In this document: in pieces, positions 7,385 through 14,743 of the stretch | Layout: every line of letters starts with the position of its first letter | Position numbering within the stretch: position 1 is the stretch's first letter | DNA from: DATAEK01 sp036258055 | GTDB taxonomy: Bacteria > Acidobacteriota > Vicinamibacteria > Vicinamibacterales > 2-12-FULL-66-21 | Reading direction: 5' to 3' | Assembly (NCBI GenBank): GCA_036258055.1 | Contig: DATAEK010000294.1 | Coordinates: forward strand, 1 to 15,474 | DNA: 15,474 nucleotides | Made by a program: the position numbers and the translations under genes | The notes under the pieces: model-generated | Database searches by the model: none | What the model was told of the DNA's origin: nothing | The model's input: the letters and a program-made list of their open reading frames with translations, nothing else

Positions 7385-8320
7385 CTACCAGGGCTGCGGC
7401 GGGTAGGTGGTCAAGAACATGTAGGCGGCTGCCACTTCCTGATCCTTCAGATAGTAGAAGACCGGCATGCGGCCGCGATAATGGAAGGGGAGATCCCCCA
7501 TGATGGTCGGCGCTCCGCTGCGAACTTTGTTCACGAAGTCCACAACCGACTTGTCGGCGAGCAGTGTCGTGAGCGGCGGAATGGCGCCTTGCAGCAGCGC
7601 CCGTCCGGTCGGACGAGGACCGACGGCGTCGTGGCAGATGTGGCACGTGCCTTTGACGACGTTCTCCCCGAGACGTTCCCAGCTCATCGTCTTCCGCACC
7701 TGCGGTTGGACGCGGGGTGTACCGGCCAGCCGGGTGAGATACGCATAGAGCATGTCGATGTCGGATTCCTGGAGATGCGCGCGCGGCGGCATCTTCTGGC
7801 CTCCGTGCTGAATCCGCCTGTAGAGATCGCGCTTCGCCTGGTTGGCCTTCTGACGTGCCGCGGTCCCCGCGTCGACCTGTCCCTCGAACCGCAGCTTCCG
7901 CCGCATCATTTCGTAGGAGGATCCCTGCACGACCGGCAGCACCGAGCGAACTTCCGGCGGTGCGCCCGTGGCTTCCGCGCGATGACATGCCTGACAGTTC
8001 AGCCGATACAGATCTGCGCCCGTGAGCACCGCGGATGGCTCGACCTGCAGCACGATCGGTTTCCGCTCGGGCACCGGTTCATTCGGACCTGCTCCGTAGC
8101 GTCCAGCACCGCGGCCCATGCTGGTGTCCCCGTACCGAATGCCGAGGTGATTCAACCAGCTCGGCCCTGCGACAGGAGTCACGACAGGTTCGGCGGCCTT
8201 TGTGGAGCGCCCTGCCTGCGGTAAAGGCAGGCCATCGCGGCCGGCTGCAACGCCGTTGGCACCAACGGTCATTCCACCGAGCACCAGAACCTCGAACCCC
8301 CGGATGATCGTGCGTCGCAT
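7385..8320 (-). CDS. Diheme c-type cytochrome, exported
   Basis: The 311-residue protein starts at ATG 8320 with CTGGAGGG just upstream. Residues 1-26 form a signal peptide (MRRTIIRGFEVLVLGG...AAG). Two class-I-like cytochrome c units follow. The first has CQACH at 109-113 with likely distal Met177 (GGQKMPPRAHLQESDIDMLYAYL). The second has CHICH at 226-230 with likely distal Met285 (RGRMPVFYYLKDQEVAAAYMFL). Between them a basic insert (TAARQKANQAKRDLYRR) is present. The protein should sit in the periplasm or be exported and carry electrons, but the partner is unknown. It stands alone, not next to a dehydrogenase subunit; the decaheme/MtrB pair lies 5 kb away and is a candidate partner only by inference. 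Paired dyads at 8452-8490 lie in its upstream region. Confidence 0.9.
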   Translation of the reverse strand: MRRTIIRGFEVLVLGGMTVGANGVAAGRDGLPLPQAGRSTKAAEPVVTPVAGPSWLNHLGIRYGDTSMGRGAGRYGAGPNEPVPERKPIVLQVEPSAVLTGADLYRLNCQACHRAEATGAPPEVRSVLPVVQGSSYEMMRRKLRFEGQVDAGTAARQKANQAKRDLYRRIQHGGQKMPPRAHLQESDIDMLYAYLTRLAGTPRVQPQVRKTMSWERLGENVVKGTCHICHDAVGPRPTGRALLQGAIPPLTTLLADKSVVDFVNKVRSGAPTIMGDLPFHYRGRMPVFYYLKDQEVAAAYMFLTTYPPQPW

Positions 8321-8603
8321 GGAAACCCTCCAGTCGGGACAGCCGCACACGCGCCCTCAGGTCGGTGACTCTGAACGTGACCACAACGACGTGACCCGCA
8401 ACGACTGTGCCGCGGCCGATCATGTCTGTACGCTCGACAACTAACTGCATGTGCCGGATTTTCCGGCAAGCGGCTACCGGATTGTCGGCACAACAAGTTC
8501 GGGCGATCGCTCGCGCATAGGATGCGCAGGTTGGGGAGGGAGAGAATGTCGGCGACACCGGTAACAAGAGGGGCCGCTCGAGTTACGACTGCTTTCGGCG
8601 TAT
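8321..8603. other. Intergenic region upstream of the diheme cytochrome
   Basis: No protein-like frame is seen. The stretch must carry the promoter of the cytochrome gene (minus). Its only notable content is the dyad cluster at 8452-8490. It begins directly where the CoA-binding stump ends, so part may be eroded sequence of that lost gene, though I could not align any of it. Confidence 0.4.
8452..8490. promoter_or_regulatory. Two related dyads 23 bp apart, possible operator
   Basis: TGCCGG-ATTTT-CCGGCA (8452-8468) is a perfect dyad. A similar unit, CCGGATTGTCGGCA, follows at 8477-8490. The shared CCGGATT cores start at 8454 and 8477, 23 bp apart, close to two helical turns. They lie about 130-170 bases upstream of the diheme cytochrome ATG. 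This suits a dimeric regulator binding in tandem; the regulator is unknown. Confidence 0.35.
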
Positions 8604-8729
8604 CTATCCAGAGCCTCTCAGCTTGCGGAACACAGCGTTGGCCGCCTGGCTCGGGTGCCGGGAAACGCCGGTCACGGCGATGCGCCGTCCCCGTAGAAAC
8701 GTTGCGACTGATTCCGGAATTGTGACCAT
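8604..8729 (-). pseudogene. CoA-binding (YccU-like) protein stump, 41 codons
   Basis: From ATG 8729 the frame reads MVTIPESVATFLRGRRIAV, then TGVSRHPSQAANAVFRKLRGSG, then TAG. This is the start of a CoA_binding-domain protein: the first helix, the first Rossmann strand RRIAVTGVS, and the helix NAVFRKLR. Full-length relatives have roughly 120-150 residues and continue with a strand such as '(Y)EV.PVNP'. No continuation is visible in the other two frames, so the rest is deleted rather than frameshifted. It sits between the terminator of the heme operon and the diheme cytochrome gene. Confidence 0.6.
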
Positions 8730-8779
8730 GGACAACTTCTGGGTTCTGCTGCCGGAACACGCACGGCGAGTGTCTCTGC

Positions 8780-8811
8780 GATCAGTCTGACGACTGATCG
8801 GCACCGGTGCC
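8780..8811 (-). terminator. Double dyad at the end of the heme operon
   Basis: On the minus strand, beginning 17 bases past the TPR gene stop, lie the palindrome GGCACCGGTGCC (8800-8811) and then a hairpin, GATCAGT (8780-8786) with ACTGATC (8793-8799) around a 6-base loop. They are directly adjacent. There is no clear T-run; a Rho-assisted or processing end is likely. Confidence 0.45.
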
Positions 8812-8828
8812 AAAACTTCGGTGGCTCG

Positions 8829-9413
8829 TCAGAGCTGACGCTGTAGGTCTGCAATCATCGTCCGAACCTTCGGAGCGTCGACATAATCCGGATTCGTCAC
8901 GAGTAGCTTCTGCCAGGCCTCGATCGCGCCCCTGGGATCGTTCTTGCCATCCCTTCTTGCTACCCCGATGTTGAACAGCGTTTGCGCGTGCTTTGGATCG
9001 ATCGTCAGCGACCGTTCGAACTGCGCCAGCGCGTCGTCGGCGCGTCCGGCGTAATGAAGGGCCGTCCCGAGGTCGGTGCTGACGTTCACGTTCCTTGGGT
9101 CCAGTGCGAACGCCTGTTGATAGTAAGAGATCGACTCGGTGTAACGCCCCGCGTCGTAAAGCAGATTGGCGAGCTCGACGTTCGCGCGGAGATTCTTCGG
9201 ATCGGACGCGAGCACGTTGCGATAGGCTTGTGCTTCCTGCTCGTTCAGAACAGAGCCGGCGGGAGCGGCTGTGGCTGCCGCCGCGATGGGGGCGCCGACT
9301 CCCGGCGCCTGGTTGACCCCAATCATGTAGCCGACGATGATGCCGAACAGCACGCCGGCGACGCCGGTGACCGCGGTCAGTGCCGTTAGGGATTGCGGTG
9401 TTGGTCTTGACAT
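8829..9413 (-). CDS. Membrane-anchored TPR protein
   Basis: The 194-residue protein has one N-terminal membrane helix (about 10-32, LTAVTGVAGVLFGIIVGYMIGV), an Ala/Pro-rich linker, and then TPR repeats from about 59 to 175. These include YRNVLASDPKNLRANVELANLLYDAGRY, ESISYYQQAFALDPRNVNVSTDLGTALHYAGR, and ADDALAQFERSLTIDPKHAQTLFNIGVARR. The layout resembles CcmH/NrfG-type TPR proteins that help attach heme to c-type cytochromes. It lies as the last gene of the heme operon, 15 bases after hemY, next to multiheme cytochrome genes, so such a role is an attractive inference. TPR scaffolds are generic, and there is no CXXC thiol motif. ATG 9413 follows a GGGACG site. Confidence 0.88.
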   Translation of the reverse strand: MSRPTPQSLTALTAVTGVAGVLFGIIVGYMIGVNQAPGVGAPIAAAATAAPAGSVLNEQEAQAYRNVLASDPKNLRANVELANLLYDAGRYTESISYYQQAFALDPRNVNVSTDLGTALHYAGRADDALAQFERSLTIDPKHAQTLFNIGVARRDGKNDPRGAIEAWQKLLVTNPDYVDAPKVRTMIADLQRQL

Positions 9414-9428
9414 GGCAATCGTCCCGTC

Positions 9429-10865
9429 CTACCGAACGCCGACAGCGTATTCGTCCTCAACCGTCATGGACCGCAGGTGATTGGCAACTTGGGCTGCAAC
9501 GAGGGGCGCGTCCGAGATACAAGCATTAATGGATACGCCGCGATACGAGTTGCCTGCCAGAAACAGGCCGGGCTGTTCCTGCAGACGCGCCTCGATGCCG
9601 GCCAGCCTGTTCGTGTGACCGACCAGGTATTGCGGAATACCGCGCCGGTGTCTAATCAGGTGTACGAACGCCGGACTCACCCGGAGTCCCATCGTCAGCT
9701 GAAGATCCGAACGAACAATGCGGATCAACGCAGAATCCGACAGATCCACGGCACCTCTATCCGTGGCGCCGCCGACCATGACGCGAATGAGCGCCCGGCC
9801 GGCGGGTGCCCGGCCGTTGTAAATGCTGCTTTCCCAGAGGGCGCCCAGAATCCGGATTCCCCTGTCGCGCGGCACCAGAAAGCCGAATCCGCTCAGCGCG
9901 CCGCGGTCCGCGGTGAGCGTCGCCTCGTCGTATCCGAGGCAGGCGACGACGAGTGGCGCGGTGCCGATCGTGTCGAGCAGCGCGGCCAGAGCAGGATCGA
10001 ATGGCCGAACCAGGGCGGATGACGCGTCCGCGGCACCCGTGAGAACGACCGCGTCTGCCTCGATTGCGTGCGTGCTGGTCTGAACCTCGAACGCCCGTGC
10101 CGGAACGAGGCGGGGACCGACGCTCCCTCGCTGTCGGAGGGCAACGACGGGAGTGCTCGTCCGGACCGATCCGCCGAGCGACGCGGTCAATGCGCGTACG
10201 AGATCCTCCATGCCGCCCTCGAATGACGTCAGCGTGCCGCCAGGCGAGCCGATGCCGTCTCGAGGCGCCGTCCGCTTGCGGCGGGCAATCAGTGCGCGGA
10301 AGAGGCCGCCGTGCTCGGATTCCATCTCCCATATCTTTGGAAAGCACGCGTGAAGGGACAGCTGGTGCGCATCACCGGCGAAGATTCCCGAAACCATGGA
10401 TCCGACCAGGATTTCTGCTGCCTCGGGTCCGATGCGGCGCGCCGCGAACTCGTGAATCGTTTCGTCTCCCAGCGGGCGCGTGCGCGCGAACGGTTCCGCC
10501 GCAATCCGGAGCTTCCCCCGCGATGACAGCAGTCGGGTTCTGAGGAATCCGCCGAGTGTCATTGGTACTTGCTGCAGTCTTCCGTTCAGAAAGATGAAGC
10601 GACGCCGCGCCGCTGGATTGCTCCGTCGAAGACGGTCCGAGAGGCCGAGCTCTCTCACGAGGGCAAGAGTCGCAGGGGCATTGTCGAGGAATCCGTCGGG
10701 CCCACATTCACACAGGTAGCCCTGAAGGTACTTCGATCGAATGTTCCCGCCCGCCGATGCCTGCGCTTCGAGCACCAGCAGCTCGACGCCGGGGGCCTCG
10801 CGGCGCAGCGCCTGTGCGATTGACAGCCCGGCAATGCCTCCTCCGACAATGACGACGCGTCTCAC
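9429..10865 (-). CDS. hemY: Protoporphyrinogen oxidase, FAD-dependent HemY type
   Basis: This 478-residue flavoprotein oxidises protoporphyrinogen IX to protoporphyrin IX. Residues 1-44 hold the FAD dinucleotide fold (RRVVIVGGGIAGLSIAQALRR, then LEAQASAGGNIRS). The middle has the family's substrate-domain pattern (AARRIGPEAAEILVGSMVSGIFAGDAHQLSLHACFPKIWEMESEHGG). The C-terminal FAD-binding end LAGNSYRGVSINACISDA is at 436-453. The GTG start at 10865 overlaps the TGA of hemH as GTGA, with GGAG at a proper distance, so translation is coupled to ferrochelatase. A longer in-frame version to 10940 would lie inside hemH and is rejected. HemY enzymes of this type normally use oxygen, or another acceptor via flavin, which contrasts with the oxygen-independent HemN two genes upstream. 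Coproporphyrinogen oxidase activity, as in Gram-positive HemY, cannot be excluded. Confidence 0.92.
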   Translation of the reverse strand: MRRVVIVGGGIAGLSIAQALRREAPGVELLVLEAQASAGGNIRSKYLQGYLCECGPDGFLDNAPATLALVRELGLSDRLRRSNPAARRRFIFLNGRLQQVPMTLGGFLRTRLLSSRGKLRIAAEPFARTRPLGDETIHEFAARRIGPEAAEILVGSMVSGIFAGDAHQLSLHACFPKIWEMESEHGGLFRALIARRKRTAPRDGIGSPGGTLTSFEGGMEDLVRALTASLGGSVRTSTPVVALRQRGSVGPRLVPARAFEVQTSTHAIEADAVVLTGAADASSALVRPFDPALAALLDTIGTAPLVVACLGYDEATLTADRGALSGFGFLVPRDRGIRILGALWESSIYNGRAPAGRALIRVMVGGATDRGAVDLSDSALIRIVRSDLQLTMGLRVSPAFVHLIRHRRGIPQYLVGHTNRLAGIEARLQEQPGLFLAGNSYRGVSINACISDAPLVAAQVANHLRSMTVEDEYAVGVR

Positions 10866-11944
10866 AGCGAGGCTCCGGCAAATACGGGCAGAGGGAACTT
10901 CTCGACATTCGACTGGCAGCCGCAGCAACGGCCGGCGCACAGTCTGACGTGCGCGCTCACGAGGCTGGCCAGGGCATCGATGAACAATGGATGACTGTTC
11001 AATGCTTCCGGCCGGTAATACCCGGTGATTCCCGCGCTACGAGCCGCCTCTGCGAAGAGCAGGTCGACTTCGTACAGCGTCTCGATGTGATCCGACACGA
11101 ACGACAGGGGAACGACGAGGACGTCCTTTACACCCTCACGGCCAAGCGCGACGAGCGTTTCCTCGGTGCCGGGTCCGATCCATTTGACTGGCCCGGTTCG
11201 AGACTGGTACGCCAGCAGCTGACGATTTCCAAGCGACAGACGATCGAGAATGCCGCGGCGCGTGGATTCGATGTGCGCCACGTACGGATCGCCTTGGTCG
11301 ATGAACCTCTGCGGAAGCCCGTGGGCGCTGAATAAGATCACTGTGGACTCCCGCCGCCCTGAGGGAATACGCTCCCACGCGCTCCGAACGGTCGCGGCCA
11401 TCGCATCGAGATATTTCGGATCGTCAGGGTAGCGGTCGATGTGCGAGACCTCGAATCCGAACCGACGCCAGTCAGGCCTGGCCAGCACGCGCGTGAACTC
11501 GCCGAGCGACGAGCCGGTCGTCGCTTTCGAGTAATGCGGGAACAAGGTGAGCGCGACGATCCGCCGAATCCCGGTCCGCGCAATCGCACGGAGCGCCTCC
11601 TCCGCGGACGGCCGGGAGTAGCGCATCGCGATGAACACCCGGTAGGGCTGAGTATCTCCGGCGCCGACGTTCAGACGCTCTTCGAGGGCCACCGCCTGAC
11701 CCAGCGTCAGCCGTAACTGCGGCGAACCTCCTCCGATGCGCTCGTAGTTGCGGCGCACGGACGGACCGCGCAGCCTCGCGATCACGCGCGCCATGACCGG
11801 CTGCAGCGACGCGCCGAGCGGCAACTCGATAATCTCGCGGTCGGAAAACAGTTTCACGAGAAACGGCTCGACCGAATCGAGGTCGTCCGGACCTCCCAGG
11901 TTGAACAGAACGACCGCCGTTGGCATCGGAGCGGATGTGCGCAT
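10862..11944 (-). CDS. hemH: Ferrochelatase
   Basis: The 360-residue enzyme inserts Fe2+ into protoporphyrin IX. Family motifs are AVVLFNLGGPDDLDSVEPFL (9-29), the porphyrin loop GGGSPQ at 71-76, MRYSRPS at 107-113, LTLFPHYSKATTGSS at 132-146, the catalytic SAHGLP with His208, GPGTEETL at 257-264, and SDHIETLYEVD with the active-site Glu288. The C-terminus has an unusual cysteine cluster, LCAGRCCGCQSN (Cys336, 340, 341, 343), the only cysteines in the protein. Known [2Fe-2S] ferrochelatases use one internal and three C-terminal cysteines, so this arrangement is atypical. ATG 11944 lies 11 bases after the hemN stop; ATG 11926 is an alternative. It is coupled downstream to hemY. Confidence 0.94.
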   Translation of the reverse strand: MRTSAPMPTAVVLFNLGGPDDLDSVEPFLVKLFSDREIIELPLGASLQPVMARVIARLRGPSVRRNYERIGGGSPQLRLTLGQAVALEERLNVGAGDTQPYRVFIAMRYSRPSAEEALRAIARTGIRRIVALTLFPHYSKATTGSSLGEFTRVLARPDWRRFGFEVSHIDRYPDDPKYLDAMAATVRSAWERIPSGRRESTVILFSAHGLPQRFIDQGDPYVAHIESTRRGILDRLSLGNRQLLAYQSRTGPVKWIGPGTEETLVALGREGVKDVLVVPLSFVSDHIETLYEVDLLFAEAARSAGITGYYRPEALNSHPLFIDALASLVSAHVRLCAGRCCGCQSNVEKFPLPVFAGASL

Positions 11945-11955
11945 TGCAGCCCAGG

Positions 11956-13356
11956 TCAGACCGTGCGTGAAAAGACCGGCTTCCCCTGATGGGACGGGAG
12001 ATACCGATCGAATGGCATGCAGATGTTGCGAACGAACAGGCGGCCGCGGTCGGTGACCACCAGACCCTCGTTGTCGATCGCGGCGAACCCGTCTCCAACC
12101 GGGCCGCCGTCGCTCGCGATCTGCTCGAGCTCGGACGCGAAATAGTGATCGAAATCGACGCCGTAGCGCTCGCGCACGGCCGCGCGCGAGACGGCAAAGT
12201 TGCACATCAGTTGCGTGATCACGTACCGGCGAACCTGATCGTCCTCGCTCAGGATGTAACCGCGCTCGATCGGAAAACGCTCGGCGTCCAGCGCGGCGTA
12301 GTATCGGAGCAGTTTTTTCTCGTTCTGGGCGAAGGCGCCGCGCACGTCTCCGATCGCCGACACCCCGACGCCCAGCATGTCGGGCGCCGGGCGGGTGGTG
12401 TATCCCATGAAGTTGCGATGCAGCGTGCGCTCACGCGCCGCGACTGCAAGGTCGTCGTCAGGCAGCGCAAAGTGATCCATGCCAATTAGCTGGTACCCCG
12501 CGTCGAGGAAGGTCTCCACGGCCGCACCGAACAACGCGAACTTCAGATCGCGATCCGGCAGCTCCTCCACGCTGATGGCCTTCTGATTCGGATGGAGCCA
12601 CGGCACGTGCGCATAGGAGTAGACGGCGATGCGATTGGGACGCATGTCGACGACCGAATCGAGCGTCCGCCGGAACGTGTCGAGCGTTTGCCGGGGAAGG
12701 CCGTAGATCAAGTCCATGTTGATTGAGTCGAAACCGGCCTTCCGCGCGAAGGCGTAGAGCGCGCGCGTCTGCGGCTCGGACTGGCTGCGCCTGATGGCGT
12801 CCTGGACGTCCGGCGTGAAGTCCTGTACGCCCATCGACAACCGGTTGAACCCTAGCCCTCGCAGCCGCGCAAGCTGGGCGTGCGTCGTGACGCGCGGGTC
12901 GATTTCGATGGCACTCTCCGCGTCAGAGGACAGCCGGAAGTACCGCGTGATGACGTTGTGGAGTCGTTCGATCTGATCGATGGTGAGGTACGTCGGCGTG
13001 CCGCCGCCCCAGTGGTGCTGCACAACCCGGCGTCGAGTGCCGAGATGCGACGCGAGCATCTCGATCTCTCGTTCGAGGTAATCGAGGTACCGCGCCGCCA
13101 CCTCGCGCTTCTGCGTCGCGATTACCGTGCAGGCGCAGTACGCGCAGCGCGCCTCGCACAACGGAAGATGCACGTACAGAGAGAGCGGCTCGTCGACGCG
13201 GGTGGCGGCAACCGCAAGGCGGCGTCGATAGGCACTGTCGTCGAACGCCGGATCGAACTCGACCGCCGTGGGGTAGGAGGTATACCTCGGACCAGGCCTG
13301 TCGTACTGCGCCAGCCGCGATCCCAGACTACCCATGCACGACATTGGTGTTTTCAT
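11956..13356 (-). CDS. hemN: Oxygen-independent coproporphyrinogen III dehydrogenase (radical SAM)
   Basis: The 466-residue product is close in length to E. coli HemN (457). The N-terminal YDRPGPRYTSYPTAVEF is diagnostic. The radical-SAM motif CX3CX2CXC is at Cys67, 71, 74 and 76 (LYVHLPLCEARCAYCACT), and the SAM-binding GGGTPTYL at 117-124. IEIDPRVTTHAQL, FNRLSMGVQDF, INMDLIYGLP and the C-terminal HemN domain (FMGYTTRPAPDMLGVGVSAIGDV) follow. It decarboxylates two propionates of coproporphyrinogen III without oxygen in the cytoplasm. It is first in the hemN-hemH-hemY-TPR operon. Start choice is unsure: ATG 13356, 13344 and 13335 are all in frame and none has a clear SD; the sigma-54-like element at 13382-13397 would leave a very short leader for 13356 and favours 13335 or 13344. 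Confidence 0.95.
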   Translation of the reverse strand: MKTPMSCMGSLGSRLAQYDRPGPRYTSYPTAVEFDPAFDDSAYRRRLAVAATRVDEPLSLYVHLPLCEARCAYCACTVIATQKREVAARYLDYLEREIEMLASHLGTRRRVVQHHWGGGTPTYLTIDQIERLHNVITRYFRLSSDAESAIEIDPRVTTHAQLARLRGLGFNRLSMGVQDFTPDVQDAIRRSQSEPQTRALYAFARKAGFDSINMDLIYGLPRQTLDTFRRTLDSVVDMRPNRIAVYSYAHVPWLHPNQKAISVEELPDRDLKFALFGAAVETFLDAGYQLIGMDHFALPDDDLAVAARERTLHRNFMGYTTRPAPDMLGVGVSAIGDVRGAFAQNEKKLLRYYAALDAERFPIERGYILSEDDQVRRYVITQLMCNFAVSRAAVRERYGVDFDHYFASELEQIASDGGPVGDGFAAIDNEGLVVTDRGRLFVRNICMPFDRYLPSHQGKPVFSRTV

Positions 13357-13381
13357 CACGTGTCGAGGCCGCGAAGCAATT

Positions 13382-13397
13382 TGCAAGCACGCGGCCA
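13382..13397 (-). promoter_or_regulatory. Sigma-54-like -24/-12 element facing hemN
   Basis: On the minus strand the sequence TGGCCGCGTGCTTGCA matches TGGC-N7-TTGCA, with the GG and GC exactly 10 bases apart, as RpoN promoters require. Transcription would start near 13370, just ahead of hemN. The match is good, but such short motifs arise by chance in GC-rich DNA. Confidence 0.35.
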
Positions 13398-13628
13398 GTG
13401 CGGTCACACGAAGAACGTCACGGAATGGCCCGGATGGCTGGGACACGAGACGCGGCACGACGACGCGTTTGGGCGAGATGCGGAATCGTTCCCCCGGCGA
13501 GCGCATTTTTCCCCACGACCGGTTCTCCGGAACGCCGACGGACCTCTGACACCATCGAGGAGACCGCCGTAAATCCCCAAAACCTTGGCGAGTTTGGCGG
13601 CCCGGGCGGCTCGAATCCTGCGTTCCGT

Positions 13629-13643
13629 GGGCATTGCATTTGC
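13629..13643 (+). promoter_or_regulatory. Sigma-54-like -24/-12 element facing the decaheme cytochrome
   Basis: GGGCATTGCATTTGC keeps GG-N10-GC with GGCA and TTGC blocks; only the first T of TGGC is changed to G. Start of transcription would fall near 13655, about 80 bases before the cytochrome ATG. It is weaker than the hemN-facing element. Confidence 0.28.
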
Positions 13644-13735
13644 CTATCGGGCGTCGGCGGTCGGAACCGCCGCATTCATTCGTGCGACTTCTGACCGAAT
13701 AGTCATACCGGCCGATCCCGAGCCGAGGAGGAAAC

Positions 13736-14728
13736 ATGGGTCGCTTCACGCGAACCCTCAGCCCGCTGTTCATCCTCACGGGAGCCGTCGCAGTCTGGCT
13801 CGCCGTCATGGTCACGGTATCCGCGTCCGCGGGCCCTGCCCGGCAGGGCGGGTCCCCCGTAGGCCCGGCCGCCCCTGCGCAAGCTGCGAAGGCCACGCCC
13901 AGCGGCGGCTTCGTCGGAGAGGAAACCTGTTTGACGTGCCACGAGGACATGAAGAAGGGCTATTACGGCAGCCCGCATTCACGGACCCGCAATCCTCGAA
14001 CCCCGGCGGCGACGCAGGCCTGCGAAAGCTGTCACGGTCCCGGTCAGGCGCACGTCGAGGGCGCGGGAGACAAGACGAAAATCAAGAACCCCAAAGTGAT
14101 GGCGCCGCGCGAGGTGAGCGCCACCTGCACGACCTGCCACAACCGCAGCGAGCACGACAACTGGCAGGGCGGCAAGCATGACGCACGCAACGTGAGCTGC
14201 GTCACCTGCCACAGCGTCCACGCGCCCAAGGCCGAGAAGGCGCTGCTGAAGACTGCCACGCAGGAAGAGACCTGCGCGCAGTGCCATCGTCCTCAGGTCA
14301 ACAAGGTTCACCGCTCGTCGCACATGCCCGTCGGGACCGTGAACGGCAACAAGATGGAATGCACCACCTGCCACAACCCACACGGGTCCCAGAACGTGAA
14401 GATGCTCCGGGAAGGCAACTCGATCACCGAGGCGTGCGCCACGTGTCATGCCGAGAAGCGCGGTCCGTTCCTCTGGGAGCACGCGGTCGGCCGTGAGAAT
14501 TGCGTGACCTGTCACGACCCGCACGGCTCGAACAACGAGCGCATGCTGGTTGCGAAAGTACCGATGCTCTGCCAGCGCTGCCACGTGGCAGCCCGTCACC
14601 CGGCGACGATGTACGACCAGACCCAGGTGAACAGCAAGAGCAACCGCGTGCTATCGCGTGGCTGTGTCAATTGCCACTCGATGGTCCACGGGTCCAACCA
14701 CCCGTCTGGCAACTTCTTCCTGCGGTAG
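13736..14728 (+). CDS. DmsE-type periplasmic decaheme c-type cytochrome
   Basis: The 330-residue protein has a signal peptide (1-32, MGRFTRTLSPLFILTG...SASA) and an Ala/Pro linker, then exactly ten CXXCH heme sites at 65, 96, 131, 155, 180, 209, 234, 256, 279 and 310. The spacing, the repeated CXXCHxPHGS phrases and the length match DmsE/MtrA-family decahemes. These plug an outer-membrane barrel from the periplasmic side and pass electrons outward to extracellular acceptors (or inward in PioA-type systems). GAGGAG lies close before ATG 13736. The MtrB/PioB-type barrel gene follows after 15 bases, the normal partner. The product needs ten hemes attached by a Ccm system not present here. Confidence 0.93.
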   Translation: MGRFTRTLSPLFILTGAVAVWLAVMVTVSASAGPARQGGSPVGPAAPAQAAKATPSGGFVGEETCLTCHEDMKKGYYGSPHSRTRNPRTPAATQACESCHGPGQAHVEGAGDKTKIKNPKVMAPREVSATCTTCHNRSEHDNWQGGKHDARNVSCVTCHSVHAPKAEKALLKTATQEETCAQCHRPQVNKVHRSSHMPVGTVNGNKMECTTCHNPHGSQNVKMLREGNSITEACATCHAEKRGPFLWEHAVGRENCVTCHDPHGSNNERMLVAKVPMLCQRCHVAARHPATMYDQTQVNSKSNRVLSRGCVNCHSMVHGSNHPSGNFFLR

Positions 14729-14743
14729 GCGAGGAGGACTGCG

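Larger units (their letters stand above)
13357..13735. other. Divergent control region between hemN and the decaheme cytochrome
   Basis: No protein-like frame was accepted in these 379 bases. The region carries the two sigma-54-like elements listed separately, plus a small dyad GTTC-TCCG-GAAC at 13522-13533 between them. No FNR box (TTGAT-N4-ATCAA) is seen. The long spacer between divergent promoters leaves room for an upstream activator site. Confidence 0.45.

Noticed and set aside
6714..7988. A 424-codon minus-strand frame overlapping the same two genes
   Set aside because: It is out of frame with both the diheme cytochrome and the FMN protein, which carry clear motifs; its low-complexity Arg/Ala content marks it as a shadow.
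6980..8224. A 414-codon plus-strand frame across the DHOD-like and cytochrome genes
   Set aside because: It is antisense to two well supported genes, and its composition (Arg/His/Gly-rich, no domain) is typical of a shadow frame.
8211..8235. Hairpin GCCTGC...GGCAGGC resembling a terminator
   Set aside because: It lies inside the signal-peptide region of the diheme cytochrome gene, so it is coding sequence.
13404..13634. A 76-codon minus-strand frame (MPTERRIRAARAAKLAKVLG...) upstream of hemN
   Set aside because: The first 25 residues look mildly helical, but the rest is Arg/Gly-rich, there is no SD, and it covers the putative promoters.
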